Assembly (NCBI GenBank): GCA_050741255.1
Contig: JBOIEQ010000125.1
Location: forward strand, 1 to 12,450
Reading direction: 5' to 3'
Length of the DNA stretch: 12,450 nucleotides
Origin: CAZXNF01 sp050741255
GTDB lineage: Bacteria > Pseudomonadota > Gammaproteobacteria > Burkholderiales > SG8-41
Below, in pieces: positions 5,785 to 12,423 of the stretch. How positions within the stretch are numbered: position 1 is the first letter of the stretch; every line of letters begins with the position of its first letter. The notes under the pieces were generated by a model. The model had not been told where the DNA came from, searched no databases, and saw nothing but the letters and a program-made list of their open reading frames with translations. Both the position numbers and the translations under genes were made by a program.

Positions 5785-7896
5785 ATGGACGCCCCCGCGG
5801 TTCTCTTCAAGGAACTCGCCGGCCATCTGAAGCCGGAGGACATTCCGCAGCTCGAATCGGCCTACCTGTTCAGCGAGGCCGCGCACCTGGGGCAATTCCG
5901 CCAGTCCGGCGAGCCCTACATCTCCCACCCGCTCGCGGTGGCCAACATCCTGGCCGGATGGCACCTCGATTCGCAGGCGCTGACCGCCGCCCTCCTCCAC
6001 GACGTGATGGAGGACACCGCCGTCACCAAGACGGAAATCTCGAAGAAGTTCGGCAAGCCGGTGGCCGACCTGGTGGACGGCGTCTCCAAGCTCGACAAGA
6101 TCGAATTCGAGACGCAGGAGGAGGCGCAGGCCGAGAACTTCCGCAAGATGCTGCTGGCGATGGCGCGCGACGTGCGCGTCATCCTCATCAAGCTGGCCGA
6201 CCGGCTGCACAACATGCGCACGCTGGAGGCCGTCGGCCCCGCCAAGCGCCGCCGCGTGGCGCGCGAAACGCTCGACATCTACGCGCCGATCGCCAACCGT
6301 CTGGGCCTCAACAGCATCTACCAGGAGCTTGAGGATCTCGCGTTCAAGTACCTGTACCCCACCCGCTACGCGGTGCTCGCCAAGGCGGTGAAGGCCGCGC
6401 GCGGCAACCGCCGCGAAGTCGTAAGCCGCGTACAGGAAGCGATCAGGAAGCGCCTGCACGAGCACGGCATCGACGCGGCGGTGCAGGGCCGCGAGAAGCA
6501 TCTCTATTCGATCTACCGCAAGATGGAAGAAAAGCGCCTGCCGTTCGCGAAGGTGCTGGACGTGTTCGGCTTCCGCATCATCGTCAAGGACGTGGCCGCG
6601 TGCTACCTGGTGCTGGGCGCATTGCACGGGCTCTACAAGCCCATCCCGGGCAAGTTCAAGGATTACATCGCCATTCCCAAGGCAAATGGCTACCAGTCCC
6701 TGCACACCACCCTGTTTGGTCCCTTCAGCAGCCCCATCGAGGCGCAGCTCCGCACGCAGGACATGCACAAGATCGCGGAGGCCGGCGTCGCCTCGCACTG
6801 GTTGTACCGCAGCACCGACGCCTCGCTCTCCGACCTGCAGAAGAAGACCCACCAGTGGCTGCAGAGCCTGCTGGAAATCCAGTCCGAATCGGGCGATTCG
6901 GTCGAGTTCCTCGAACACCTCAAGGTCGACCTCTTCCCCGACGAGGTTTACGTGTTCACGCCCAAGGGCAAGATCCTGTCCCTGCCGCGCGGCGCGACCG
7001 CCGTGGACTTCGCCTATGCCGTGCATACCGACATCGGTAACCGCTGCGTCGCCGTCAAGATCGATGACGAGCTCATGCCCTTGCGCACCGAGCTGCGCAA
7101 CGGCAACCGGATCGAAATCATCACCGCGACGCAGGCAAAACCCAACCCACTGTGGCTGAACTACGTGACCACCGCCAAGGCGCGCTCGCACATCCGGCAT
7201 TTCCTGAAGACCGTGCAGTACCAGGAATCGGTGCTGCTGGGCGAGCGGCTGCTGAACCAGTCGCTCAGCTCGTTCCACACCACGCTGAACGATCTGAAGG
7301 AATCGCAGTGGGACCGCTTCCTGCACGAGTCAGGCGCCAAGACCCGGCAGGAGGTACTGGGCGACATCGGCCTCGGCAAGCGGCTGGGCCCGGTCGTCGC
7401 GCGGCGGCTACTCGCCCGCACCGACGCGCCGCCGGAGGATCAGCGCGCGACGCCGGTGGTCATTCGCGGCTCCGAGGGCATGGCCGTGCAGTTCGCGCAA
7501 TGCTGCAAGCCGATCCCCGGCGACCCGATCATCGGCATCATCAAGAAGGACCAGGGCATGGTGATCCACACCCACGACTGCCCGATGATCCGCAAGACGC
7601 GCGCGGATCCCGGCAAGCTGGTGGACGTGGAATGGGATCCGGAAACGAAGAAGCTCTTCGATGTCAGCATCCGCCTGGTGGCGCGCAACGAACGCGGCGT
7701 GCTGGCGCGGGTCGCGGCTGAAATCGCGGAGGGCGGCTCCAACATCGACAACGTGGCGTTCGAGCCGCAGGACGGCGGGCAATACACCGCGATGCACTTC
7801 ACGCTGCAGGTCGGCAACCGTTTGCATCTCGCCGAGATCATGCGGGCGCTGCGGCGGATCCCGCAGGTGACGCGGATCACGAGGATCAAGAACTAG
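5785..7896 (+). CDS. spoT: Bifunctional (p)ppGpp synthetase/hydrolase SpoT (RSH family)
   Basis: SpoT makes and degrades the alarmone (p)ppGpp in response to starvation. The 703-residue length is that of a full long RSH protein. The N-terminal HD hydrolase domain looks active: SGEPYISHP (41-49, H48), LLHDVMEDT (70-78, H72-D73 and E76-D77) and KLADRLHNM (137-145, D139). The synthetase domain follows, with REKHLYSIYRKM (236-247), VLDVFGFRIIV (258-268) and KFKDYIAIPKANGYQSLHTT (290-309). A TGS domain spans roughly 386-447 (VFTPKGKI). The conserved cysteine segment is AQCCKPIPGD (571-580), and a C-terminal ACT domain covers about 627-703. The intact HD residues argue for SpoT rather than RelA. 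The start MDAPAVLFKELAGHL matches the family, though its ribosome-binding site is weak. It converges with the lipoprotein gene at a 6-nt gap. Confidence 0.96.
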   Translation: MDAPAVLFKELAGHLKPEDIPQLESAYLFSEAAHLGQFRQSGEPYISHPLAVANILAGWHLDSQALTAALLHDVMEDTAVTKTEISKKFGKPVADLVDGVSKLDKIEFETQEEAQAENFRKMLLAMARDVRVILIKLADRLHNMRTLEAVGPAKRRRVARETLDIYAPIANRLGLNSIYQELEDLAFKYLYPTRYAVLAKAVKAARGNRREVVSRVQEAIRKRLHEHGIDAAVQGREKHLYSIYRKMEEKRLPFAKVLDVFGFRIIVKDVAACYLVLGALHGLYKPIPGKFKDYIAIPKANGYQSLHTTLFGPFSSPIEAQLRTQDMHKIAEAGVASHWLYRSTDASLSDLQKKTHQWLQSLLEIQSESGDSVEFLEHLKVDLFPDEVYVFTPKGKILSLPRGATAVDFAYAVHTDIGNRCVAVKIDDELMPLRTELRNGNRIEIITATQAKPNPLWLNYVTTAKARSHIRHFLKTVQYQESVLLGERLLNQSLSSFHTTLNDLKESQWDRFLHESGAKTRQEVLGDIGLGKRLGPVVARRLLARTDAPPEDQRATPVVIRGSEGMAVQFAQCCKPIPGDPIIGIIKKDQGMVIHTHDCPMIRKTRADPGKLVDVEWDPETKKLFDVSIRLVARNERGVLARVAAEIAEGGSNIDNVAFEPQDGGQYTAMHFTLQVGNRLHLAEIMRALRRIPQVTRITRIKN

Positions 7897-7902
7897 TTTG
7901 GC

Positions 7903-8166
7903 TTAGCGCTTTTTGCAGCCCGACAGCCCGTCGTTATAGCCCTGGGCGTAGGACCCGTCCGTCTTCATGCGCGCCGCATCCTGTTTCGCGCTGCCGCGCG
8001 CCGTGTTGCAGCCATCCGCGTAGCCCTCGCGGAAAGCCGGCGGGAAGCCGGACAGGTTGACCGGTGGCGCCTCCGGCTTCACGGCCGGTTGCGCGCCGCA
8101 GCCGGCGAGCACCGCGGCGAGCCACAAGGTTCCTGTCCTGCACACCGCCTGCATCGTACCCTTCAT
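7903..8166 (-). CDS. Small putative lipoprotein, conserved hypothetical
   Basis: The product has 87 residues. Residues 1-22 form a lipoprotein signal peptide with a basic start, a hydrophobic stretch (TLWLAAVLAG) and a lipobox LAGC (20-23), so Cys23 would be acylated and anchored in the envelope. The mature part has a proline-rich linker (AQPAVKPEAPPVN) and then two related units, FREGYADGCNTA (45-56) and YAQGYNDGLSGC (73-84). Each ends in a Cys, which could form a disulfide in the periplasm. The start is well supported by GGAGAGAGG with 8-nt spacing before the ATG. It is the last gene of the minus-strand block, 65 nt after the selenoprotein gene. I do not recognise a function. Confidence 0.75.
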   Translation of the reverse strand: MKGTMQAVCRTGTLWLAAVLAGCGAQPAVKPEAPPVNLSGFPPAFREGYADGCNTARGSAKQDAARMKTDGSYAQGYNDGLSGCKKR

Positions 8167-8231
8167 GACGACTGCCTCTCTCCGGACTGTCCCTTTCGAC
8201 CCACACCGGCCGCCGATGGTTCAGACCGCAC

Positions 8232-9494
8232 TCATTGCGCGGCGACATTCTCCGACGCCGGCGTCGTGTAGACCTCGAGGCCCAGGGCATGGCCCACGGC
8301 ACGCGGAATGAGGGTACGCGTGACGAACTGCCGTACCGATTCGTCGCTGCTGGCTTTGCCCGCCTTCTGCAACTCGACGAACAGGCGACCGGCCGCGGTG
8401 TCGTGCCAGAACCACCGCGCCAGGTCCGCCGCGCGCGGCGCGCCCGGTTGGGCACCGGCCGCCTCGAAGTAGTAGGCCCGGAGATCCTCGGTCACAAGCT
8501 TCAGGGCGTCTCCCGCCGACAACCCCTCGCGGAACACCGGCGCCGGCGTAGCGCCGAGATAAGAAATGACGTAGCGCGCGGCCTCCGCCGCCGTGAAACC
8601 GGAGAGGCCAACCGTCGTGCGCCCGCGCCGCTGCACCGCCAGGTCGTACCACTGCGCGAGGTCCTCCACTTCGCGGGTAAAGCGCGACGGCAGATCGGTC
8701 GCCTCGCCGCTGCCGAAGCTGACCGGACAGACCATGCCGGCGGTGTCTTCCGCTGCCGGCGCCGGCGCTTCCTCCAGGTAATCCACCAACGCGGGGCCGG
8801 CCTTGATGGTGAGCAGGTGTAGCGCCGCCTTGAGCACGCGCATCTGGAAAGCGGCATCGCCCGGCACGCCGAAGGGCCGGCCCAGGATGAACGGCACCCA
8901 CAACGCGCGCGGCGGATTGATCGCGGCGGTGTGCTCGCGCACCAGCGAAATCTGGGTGGTGGCGATGCCTTCCGCTTCGAGGTAGTGCCCGAGTGCGCCC
9001 ACGGCGCACGTGCAGTTCGGTCAGACCGGGCAGAGCAGAACGGCGTCGACCTTGTCTTTCTTCAGCAGCCCCGCCAGCTCCCGCGCCTTGGGTGCGAGCT
9101 TCTTGATGGGCGCGGCACCCATGAAGGAGTAATGGAAGTCCGCCACGGCCTTGATGGTGCCGTCGGCAGCCAACTCGCGCAGACGGTCGATGGGAAAAAC
9201 CACGTTGTGGTCTTCCTGGAAGCCGCTGCGGTCGAAGTTGACCGACTGGTGGCTCATGACCAGTTCAGACGCCGGGGTATCGCCGGGGATGACGCGGTAG
9301 TCCAGCGCCGTAGCGCCCGGACCAAAGGGCCGGTCGCCGCGGCGGTGCAGGCCCGCGGTGGTGACGATGGCGATCCGCAGCCGTTTCAGCGGCAGCGGTT
9401 TCTTCCAGGGGCGCGCGTCGAAACCAGAGACTTCGCGCGTCTTGTCGCGCATGTGCTCCTGTTCCCATTCCGGCAGATCGGCAAGACGGACCAT
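8232..9494 (-). CDS. Selenocysteine-containing GrdB/PrdB-family reductase (in-frame TGA read as Sec158)
   Basis: GrdB and PrdB are redox-active subunits of glycine/sarcosine/betaine and D-proline reductases, which use Sec to reduce a substrate C-N bond. One frame runs from ATG 9494 to TGA 8232, broken only by TGA at 9021-9023. Read as Sec this gives 420 residues. Residues 1-157 include IAIVTTAGLHRRGDRPF (41-57), DYRVIPGDTP (65-74), FDRSGFQEDHNVVFPIDRL (87-105) and DFHYSFMG (119-126), followed by VLLCPV-U-PNCTCAVG. The redox motif is therefore UxxCxC (Sec158, C161, C163), with C155 just before. The frame continues with conserved-looking sequence (GALGHYLEAEGIATTQISL, PFILGRPFG) and an extra ~175-residue C-terminus rich in helices. 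The start has AGAGGG at good spacing. Sec position and core size resemble PrdB more than GrdB. The true substrate is unknown. Pseudogenisation by a nonsense mutation is the main alternative. Confidence 0.85.
8989..9020 (-). promoter_or_regulatory. Candidate bacterial SECIS element
   Basis: Immediately 3' of the in-frame TGA, the mRNA can form a perfect 7-bp stem, GTGCGCC (9009-9003) with GGCGCAC (8999-8993), closed by a GTG loop. CCGA (9020-9017) can also pair with TCGG (8992-8989) across a 7-nt bulge. The loop starts 18 nt after the TGA and its first base is G. Both agree with the known bacterial SECIS rule: an apical loop roughly 16-37 nt downstream with a G near its 5' side. In a GC-rich genome such a stem could occur by chance. 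Confidence 0.6.
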
Positions 9495-9533
9495 GGCGTT
9501 TCCCTCTGGGTTGGCGCTGCGTGAGTGCTGCGT

Positions 9534-10592
9534 TTACGCGCCGGGCGGCGCGATCTTCAGTTCGTCGGCGAGCCCGGCCAAAGCTTGCATCAAGGCGGGC
9601 GGCATGGGAATCCCCTGCCGGGTGCGCTCCGCGCGCGCGGCGTGGCTGCCTTCGCCGGGCAGCCGGATCGCGTCCACGCCCGGCAACCGTTTCGAAGCGC
9701 GCAGGTCGCGCACCAGTTCGTCCACCCGCTGCTTGAAGCCGGCGACGTCGCCGAAGGCCGCGAGCGAGATGGCCACGATCGCATGGCCGGTGTTGGTCGG
9801 CGTCACGTCATCCTTGTTGAAGTCCACGACGTCGCGCCCCATAGCCGCGCCGTTCAGCGTCCCGGCCAGCAGACCGAACATCAGCGCGAGGCCGTAGCCC
9901 TTGTAACCGCCGATCGGCAGCAAAAAGCCGTCGTCGGCGCGCTTCGGGTCCGTGAGCGGTTGGCCCTGGCGGTCGATCATCCAGCCTTCCGGCATGGTTT
10001 CACCGCGCTGCGCCTTGGTCTTGACCTTGCCGTACGCCGCCACTGTCGTCGCCATATCGAGCACGACCGGCGCTTCCTCGCCGGCCGGCACGCCGACGGC
10101 GATCGGATTGGTGGACAGCAGCATGTCGATCCCACCCCAGGCCGGCAGGTGGTTCGCGTTGCCGACGGCGAGGTAGAGCCCGATCATGTCATGCGCCATC
10201 GGCATCGAGGCATACAGCGACGCCGGGCCTGCATGGTTGCTGTGCTGCACGCCGACCCAGGCGACGCCCGCCGTTTGCGCCTTCTCGATCGCCGTCTCGG
10301 TGGCGAATTTCATGACGAGGTGGCCCATGCCGTTGTCGCCGTTGACCAGCGCCATGCCCGCGGCCTCGCGCTCGATGCGGATGCGCGGCTTGACGTTGAC
10401 GGCGCCGCCCTTGATGCGCCGGATGTACTGCGGCAGGCGGAACACCCCGTGCCCGTCGGCGCCCATCAGGTCGGCGCGCGTCATCAATTCGGCGATGGTC
10501 CGCGCTTCCCCGGTGGAAACGCCCACCGCCACGAAAGCACGGGCGATGAACGCCTCGAGGCCAGACGCCGGGATACGCTGAGGTTCCGTCAT
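9534..10592 (-). CDS. Ldh2/malate dehydrogenase-family NAD(P)-dependent oxidoreductase
   Basis: The family includes L-malate, L-sulfolactate and ureidoglycolate dehydrogenases and the DpkA-type delta1-piperideine/pyrroline-2-carboxylate reductases. These act on 2-hydroxy or 2-imino acids with a non-Rossmann NAD(P) fold. The 352-residue protein is full length. RADLMGADGHGVFRLPQYI (39-57) contains the catalytic His48 of the family's D-x-x-G-x-x-x-HG-x-x-R motif. HSNHAGPASLYA (117-128), STNPIAVGVPA (160-170), VLDMATT (177-183) and PIGGYKGYGLALMFGLLAG (226-244) are cofactor and substrate signatures. Substrate cannot be deduced. Its ATG overlaps the stop of the upstream VOC gene as ATGA, so the two are probably translationally coupled. 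The selenoprotein gene follows after 39 nt. Confidence 0.9.
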   Translation of the reverse strand: MTEPQRIPASGLEAFIARAFVAVGVSTGEARTIAELMTRADLMGADGHGVFRLPQYIRRIKGGAVNVKPRIRIEREAAGMALVNGDNGMGHLVMKFATETAIEKAQTAGVAWVGVQHSNHAGPASLYASMPMAHDMIGLYLAVGNANHLPAWGGIDMLLSTNPIAVGVPAGEEAPVVLDMATTVAAYGKVKTKAQRGETMPEGWMIDRQGQPLTDPKRADDGFLLPIGGYKGYGLALMFGLLAGTLNGAAMGRDVVDFNKDDVTPTNTGHAIVAISLAAFGDVAGFKQRVDELVRDLRASKRLPGVDAIRLPGEGSHAARAERTRQGIPMPPALMQALAGLADELKIAPPGA

Positions 10593-11059
10593 TTCGTCTT
10601 CTTCACCGTTTTCCTGACCGCTTTTTTCGCCTTGGGTTTCAAGACCACGGTTTCCGTCCTTTCCTCCAGCTCCACCAGCGCGCCGAGGAAATCCTTCGGA
10701 TGAATGAACGCGATGCGCTCGCCATGCACGTTGCGCTGCGTTTTCTCGTCGCCCAGCACCTGCACGCCGTGATCACGCAGCCTGCCGGCCGTCTTCACGA
10801 TGTCCTCCACCGCGAGCGAAAAGTGGTGAATGCCGCCGGCGGGATTGCGTTCAAGAAACTTCGCCACCGACGCGTCGGGCCGCAGCGGCTCCATCAGCTC
10901 GATCTGTGCGTTCGGCAGCGTGACATACGCCATCCTGACGCCCTGCTCGGCGTTGATCTGCACCGGCCCGATCGCAAGTCCGTAGACCTTCTTCAGCCGT
11001 GCCGCGGCTTCGTCGAGGTCGGGGACGACGATGGAGATGTGACTGAGCTCGACGTTCAT
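10589..11059 (-). CDS. VOC family protein, methylmalonyl-CoA epimerase-like
   Basis: Methylmalonyl-CoA epimerases invert the 2R/2S centre of acyl-CoAs using a divalent metal in a VOC fold. The 156-residue product has two beta-alpha-beta-beta-beta halves: ELSHISIVVPDLDEAAARLK (4-23) and GGIHHFSLAVEDI (75-87). Likely metal and catalytic residues are H7, Q52 or E54 (QIELMEP), H78 or H79, and E130 (LVELEE). The last ~20 residues (KPKAKKAVRKTVKKTK) form an unusually basic tail. The ATG at 11059 gives the typical short N-terminus; another in-frame ATG lies at 11071, right beside repeat copy B. No good ribosome-binding site is visible. The neighbouring CoA-transferase supports a CoA-thioester substrate. 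Another VOC isomerase or dioxygenase-like role cannot be excluded. Confidence 0.8.
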   Translation of the reverse strand: MNVELSHISIVVPDLDEAAARLKKVYGLAIGPVQINAEQGVRMAYVTLPNAQIELMEPLRPDASVAKFLERNPAGGIHHFSLAVEDIVKTAGRLRDHGVQVLGDEKTQRNVHGERIAFIHPKDFLGALVELEERTETVVLKPKAKKAVRKTVKKTK

Positions 11060-11072
11060 GGTGAACACCATT

Positions 11073-11161
11073 GAACCACAGAGACACAGAGGCACGGAGG
11101 AAAGCTGTTATTCAAATTTCCATACATTTTATTTCTCCGTGCCTCTGTGTCTCTGTGGTTC
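11073..11161. repeat. Palindromic CAGAG-octamer element, copy B
   Basis: The left arm (11073-11103) and right arm (11132-11161) form a nearly perfect inverted repeat of about 30 bp that differs only by one extra G near the inner end. Each arm contains three 8-mers: CACAGAGA, CACAGAGG and CACGGAGG. The 28-nt AT-rich core includes TATTCAAAT, matching the core of copy A. It lies between the CoA-transferase stop (11171) and the VOC gene start (11059), within what is otherwise an operon. In mRNA it would be a very stable hairpin. Confidence 0.93.
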
Positions 11162-11170
11162 CATCGTTCT

Positions 11171-12373
11171 TCAGATCACTTTTTCGCTTCTCAGCTGCGC
11201 GATGCGCGCGGCATCCAGACCGAGTTCCTCGCGCAGGATCTCGTCCGTGTGCTGGCCGAGCAGCGGCGGCGCGCGGCGCACCGAGGTCGGCGTGTCGCTG
11301 AACTTGAACGGCGTGCCGATCACCTTCAGGGCGCCGATCGCCGGATGCTCGACCGTCTCGATCATCTGCCGCGCAGCCGTCTGCGGCGCATCGAGCGCCT
11401 CTTTCACCGAATTGATGCGCCCGCACGGCACGCCGGCCGCCTGCAGCTTCGCGATCCAGCTCGCGGCGCTGTCCGCGGCGAGCGCCTCGGCGATCAGGCC
11501 GTCGAGCAATTCGCGGTGCGCGACGCGATCCTGGTTCTTGATGAAGCGCGCATCGCGCCCCCACTCGCCGCGGCCCACGACGTCCGCGAATTTCGCGAAC
11601 TGCTTGTCATTGCCGACCGCCAGCGCCAGCATCCCCTCGCGCGTCGGATAGGTCGTGTACGGCACGATGCTCGCATGGCCGTTGCCGTAGCGGCCGCCCT
11701 CGCGTCCCACCGTCAGGTAATTCGCCGCGACATTCGCAAGCATGAACAGGCTCGATTCGTACAGCGACACTTCCAGGTGCTGGCCGCGGCCGGTGCGGTG
11801 CCGTGCCTGCAGGGCGCCGAGCACCGCGTTGCCCGCGAGCATGCCGGTGCAGACGTCCACCAGCGCCACGCCGTGCTTGGCGGGCTCCCCCTCTTTGGCG
11901 CCGGTCACACTCATCAGGCCGGACTCCGCCTGCAGGATGAAGTCATAGCCGGGCAGGCCGCCCTTGGGGCCGTTGGCGCCGTAGCCGGTGATGGAACAGC
12001 GGATGACGCGCGGCGCGTTCGCTTCCAGCCAGTCGTTGCCGAAGCCCCACTTCTCCAGCGTGCCGACCTTGAAGTTCTCGACCAGCACATCGCATTTTTT
12101 GATCAGCGCGGCCAACACCTCCTGGCCGGGCTGCACCGCCATGTTGAGCGTGAGGGAGCGCTTGTTGCGGTTCAGCCCGAGAAAATAGGCCGCCTCGCCT
12201 GCCGCGAACGGCGGCCCCCAGGTGCGGGTGTCGTCACCGGTGCCCGGCGGCTCGACCTTGATGACGTCGGCGCCCATGTCGCCGAGCATCATCGTGCACA
12301 GCGGCCCCGCGAGGATGCGCGTCAGGTCCAGCACACGCAGTCCGGCGAGCGCGCCGGCATTGTCGGTGGTCAT
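11171..12373 (-). CDS. Class III (CaiB/BaiF family) CoA-transferase
   Basis: Class III CoA-transferases move CoA between carboxylic acids, forming an aspartyl-CoA intermediate. Formyl-CoA, carnitine and dicarboxylate transferases are examples. The 400-residue length is standard. LAGLRVLDLTRILAGPLCTM (9-28), LGDMGADVIKVEPP (30-43), LNRNKRSLTLN (67-77), DVLVENFKVGTLEKWGFG (95-112), SITGYGANGP (127-136) and ESGLMSVTG (150-158) are family signatures. D173 in LVDVCTGMLAG is the catalytic Asp. The ATG at 12373 gives the usual short lead into LAGLRVLDL. A GTG at 12409 would add 12 residues with no better signal. It is the first gene seen in the minus-strand operon, so it may activate the acid that the downstream enzymes process. 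The specific substrate is unknown. Confidence 0.92.
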   Translation of the reverse strand: MTTDNAGALAGLRVLDLTRILAGPLCTMMLGDMGADVIKVEPPGTGDDTRTWGPPFAAGEAAYFLGLNRNKRSLTLNMAVQPGQEVLAALIKKCDVLVENFKVGTLEKWGFGNDWLEANAPRVIRCSITGYGANGPKGGLPGYDFILQAESGLMSVTGAKEGEPAKHGVALVDVCTGMLAGNAVLGALQARHRTGRGQHLEVSLYESSLFMLANVAANYLTVGREGGRYGNGHASIVPYTTYPTREGMLALAVGNDKQFAKFADVVGRGEWGRDARFIKNQDRVAHRELLDGLIAEALAADSAASWIAKLQAAGVPCGRINSVKEALDAPQTAARQMIETVEHPAIGALKVIGTPFKFSDTPTSVRRAPPLLGQHTDEILREELGLDAARIAQLRSEKVI

Positions 12374-12423
12374 CGCGGAGGCTGCGTCAACAATTCGCCG
12401 CCGAGGCACGCAAACGCAAAGGT

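Noticed and set aside
5704..7326. Long minus-strand open frame (540 codons) opposite spoT
   Set aside because: It is a shadow of the GC-rich codon pattern of spoT, with low-complexity Arg/His/Val-rich translation and no recognisable motif.
7890..7925. Bidirectional terminator between spoT and the lipoprotein gene
   Set aside because: The convergent stops are 6 nt apart and no stem with a T-tract is present; the short CTTTTTG lacks a hairpin.
9021..9494. A stand-alone 157-residue reductase ending at the TGA, with a separate downstream gene at 8232-9002
   Set aside because: The downstream frame is the same frame, it begins only at a weak internal GTG without its own ribosome-binding site, and the junction falls in the expected Sec motif. 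One Sec gene explains the data better.
9525..10703. Long plus-strand open frame opposite the Ldh2-family gene
   Set aside because: Antisense shadow; the opposite strand carries all expected dehydrogenase motifs and an ATGA overlap.
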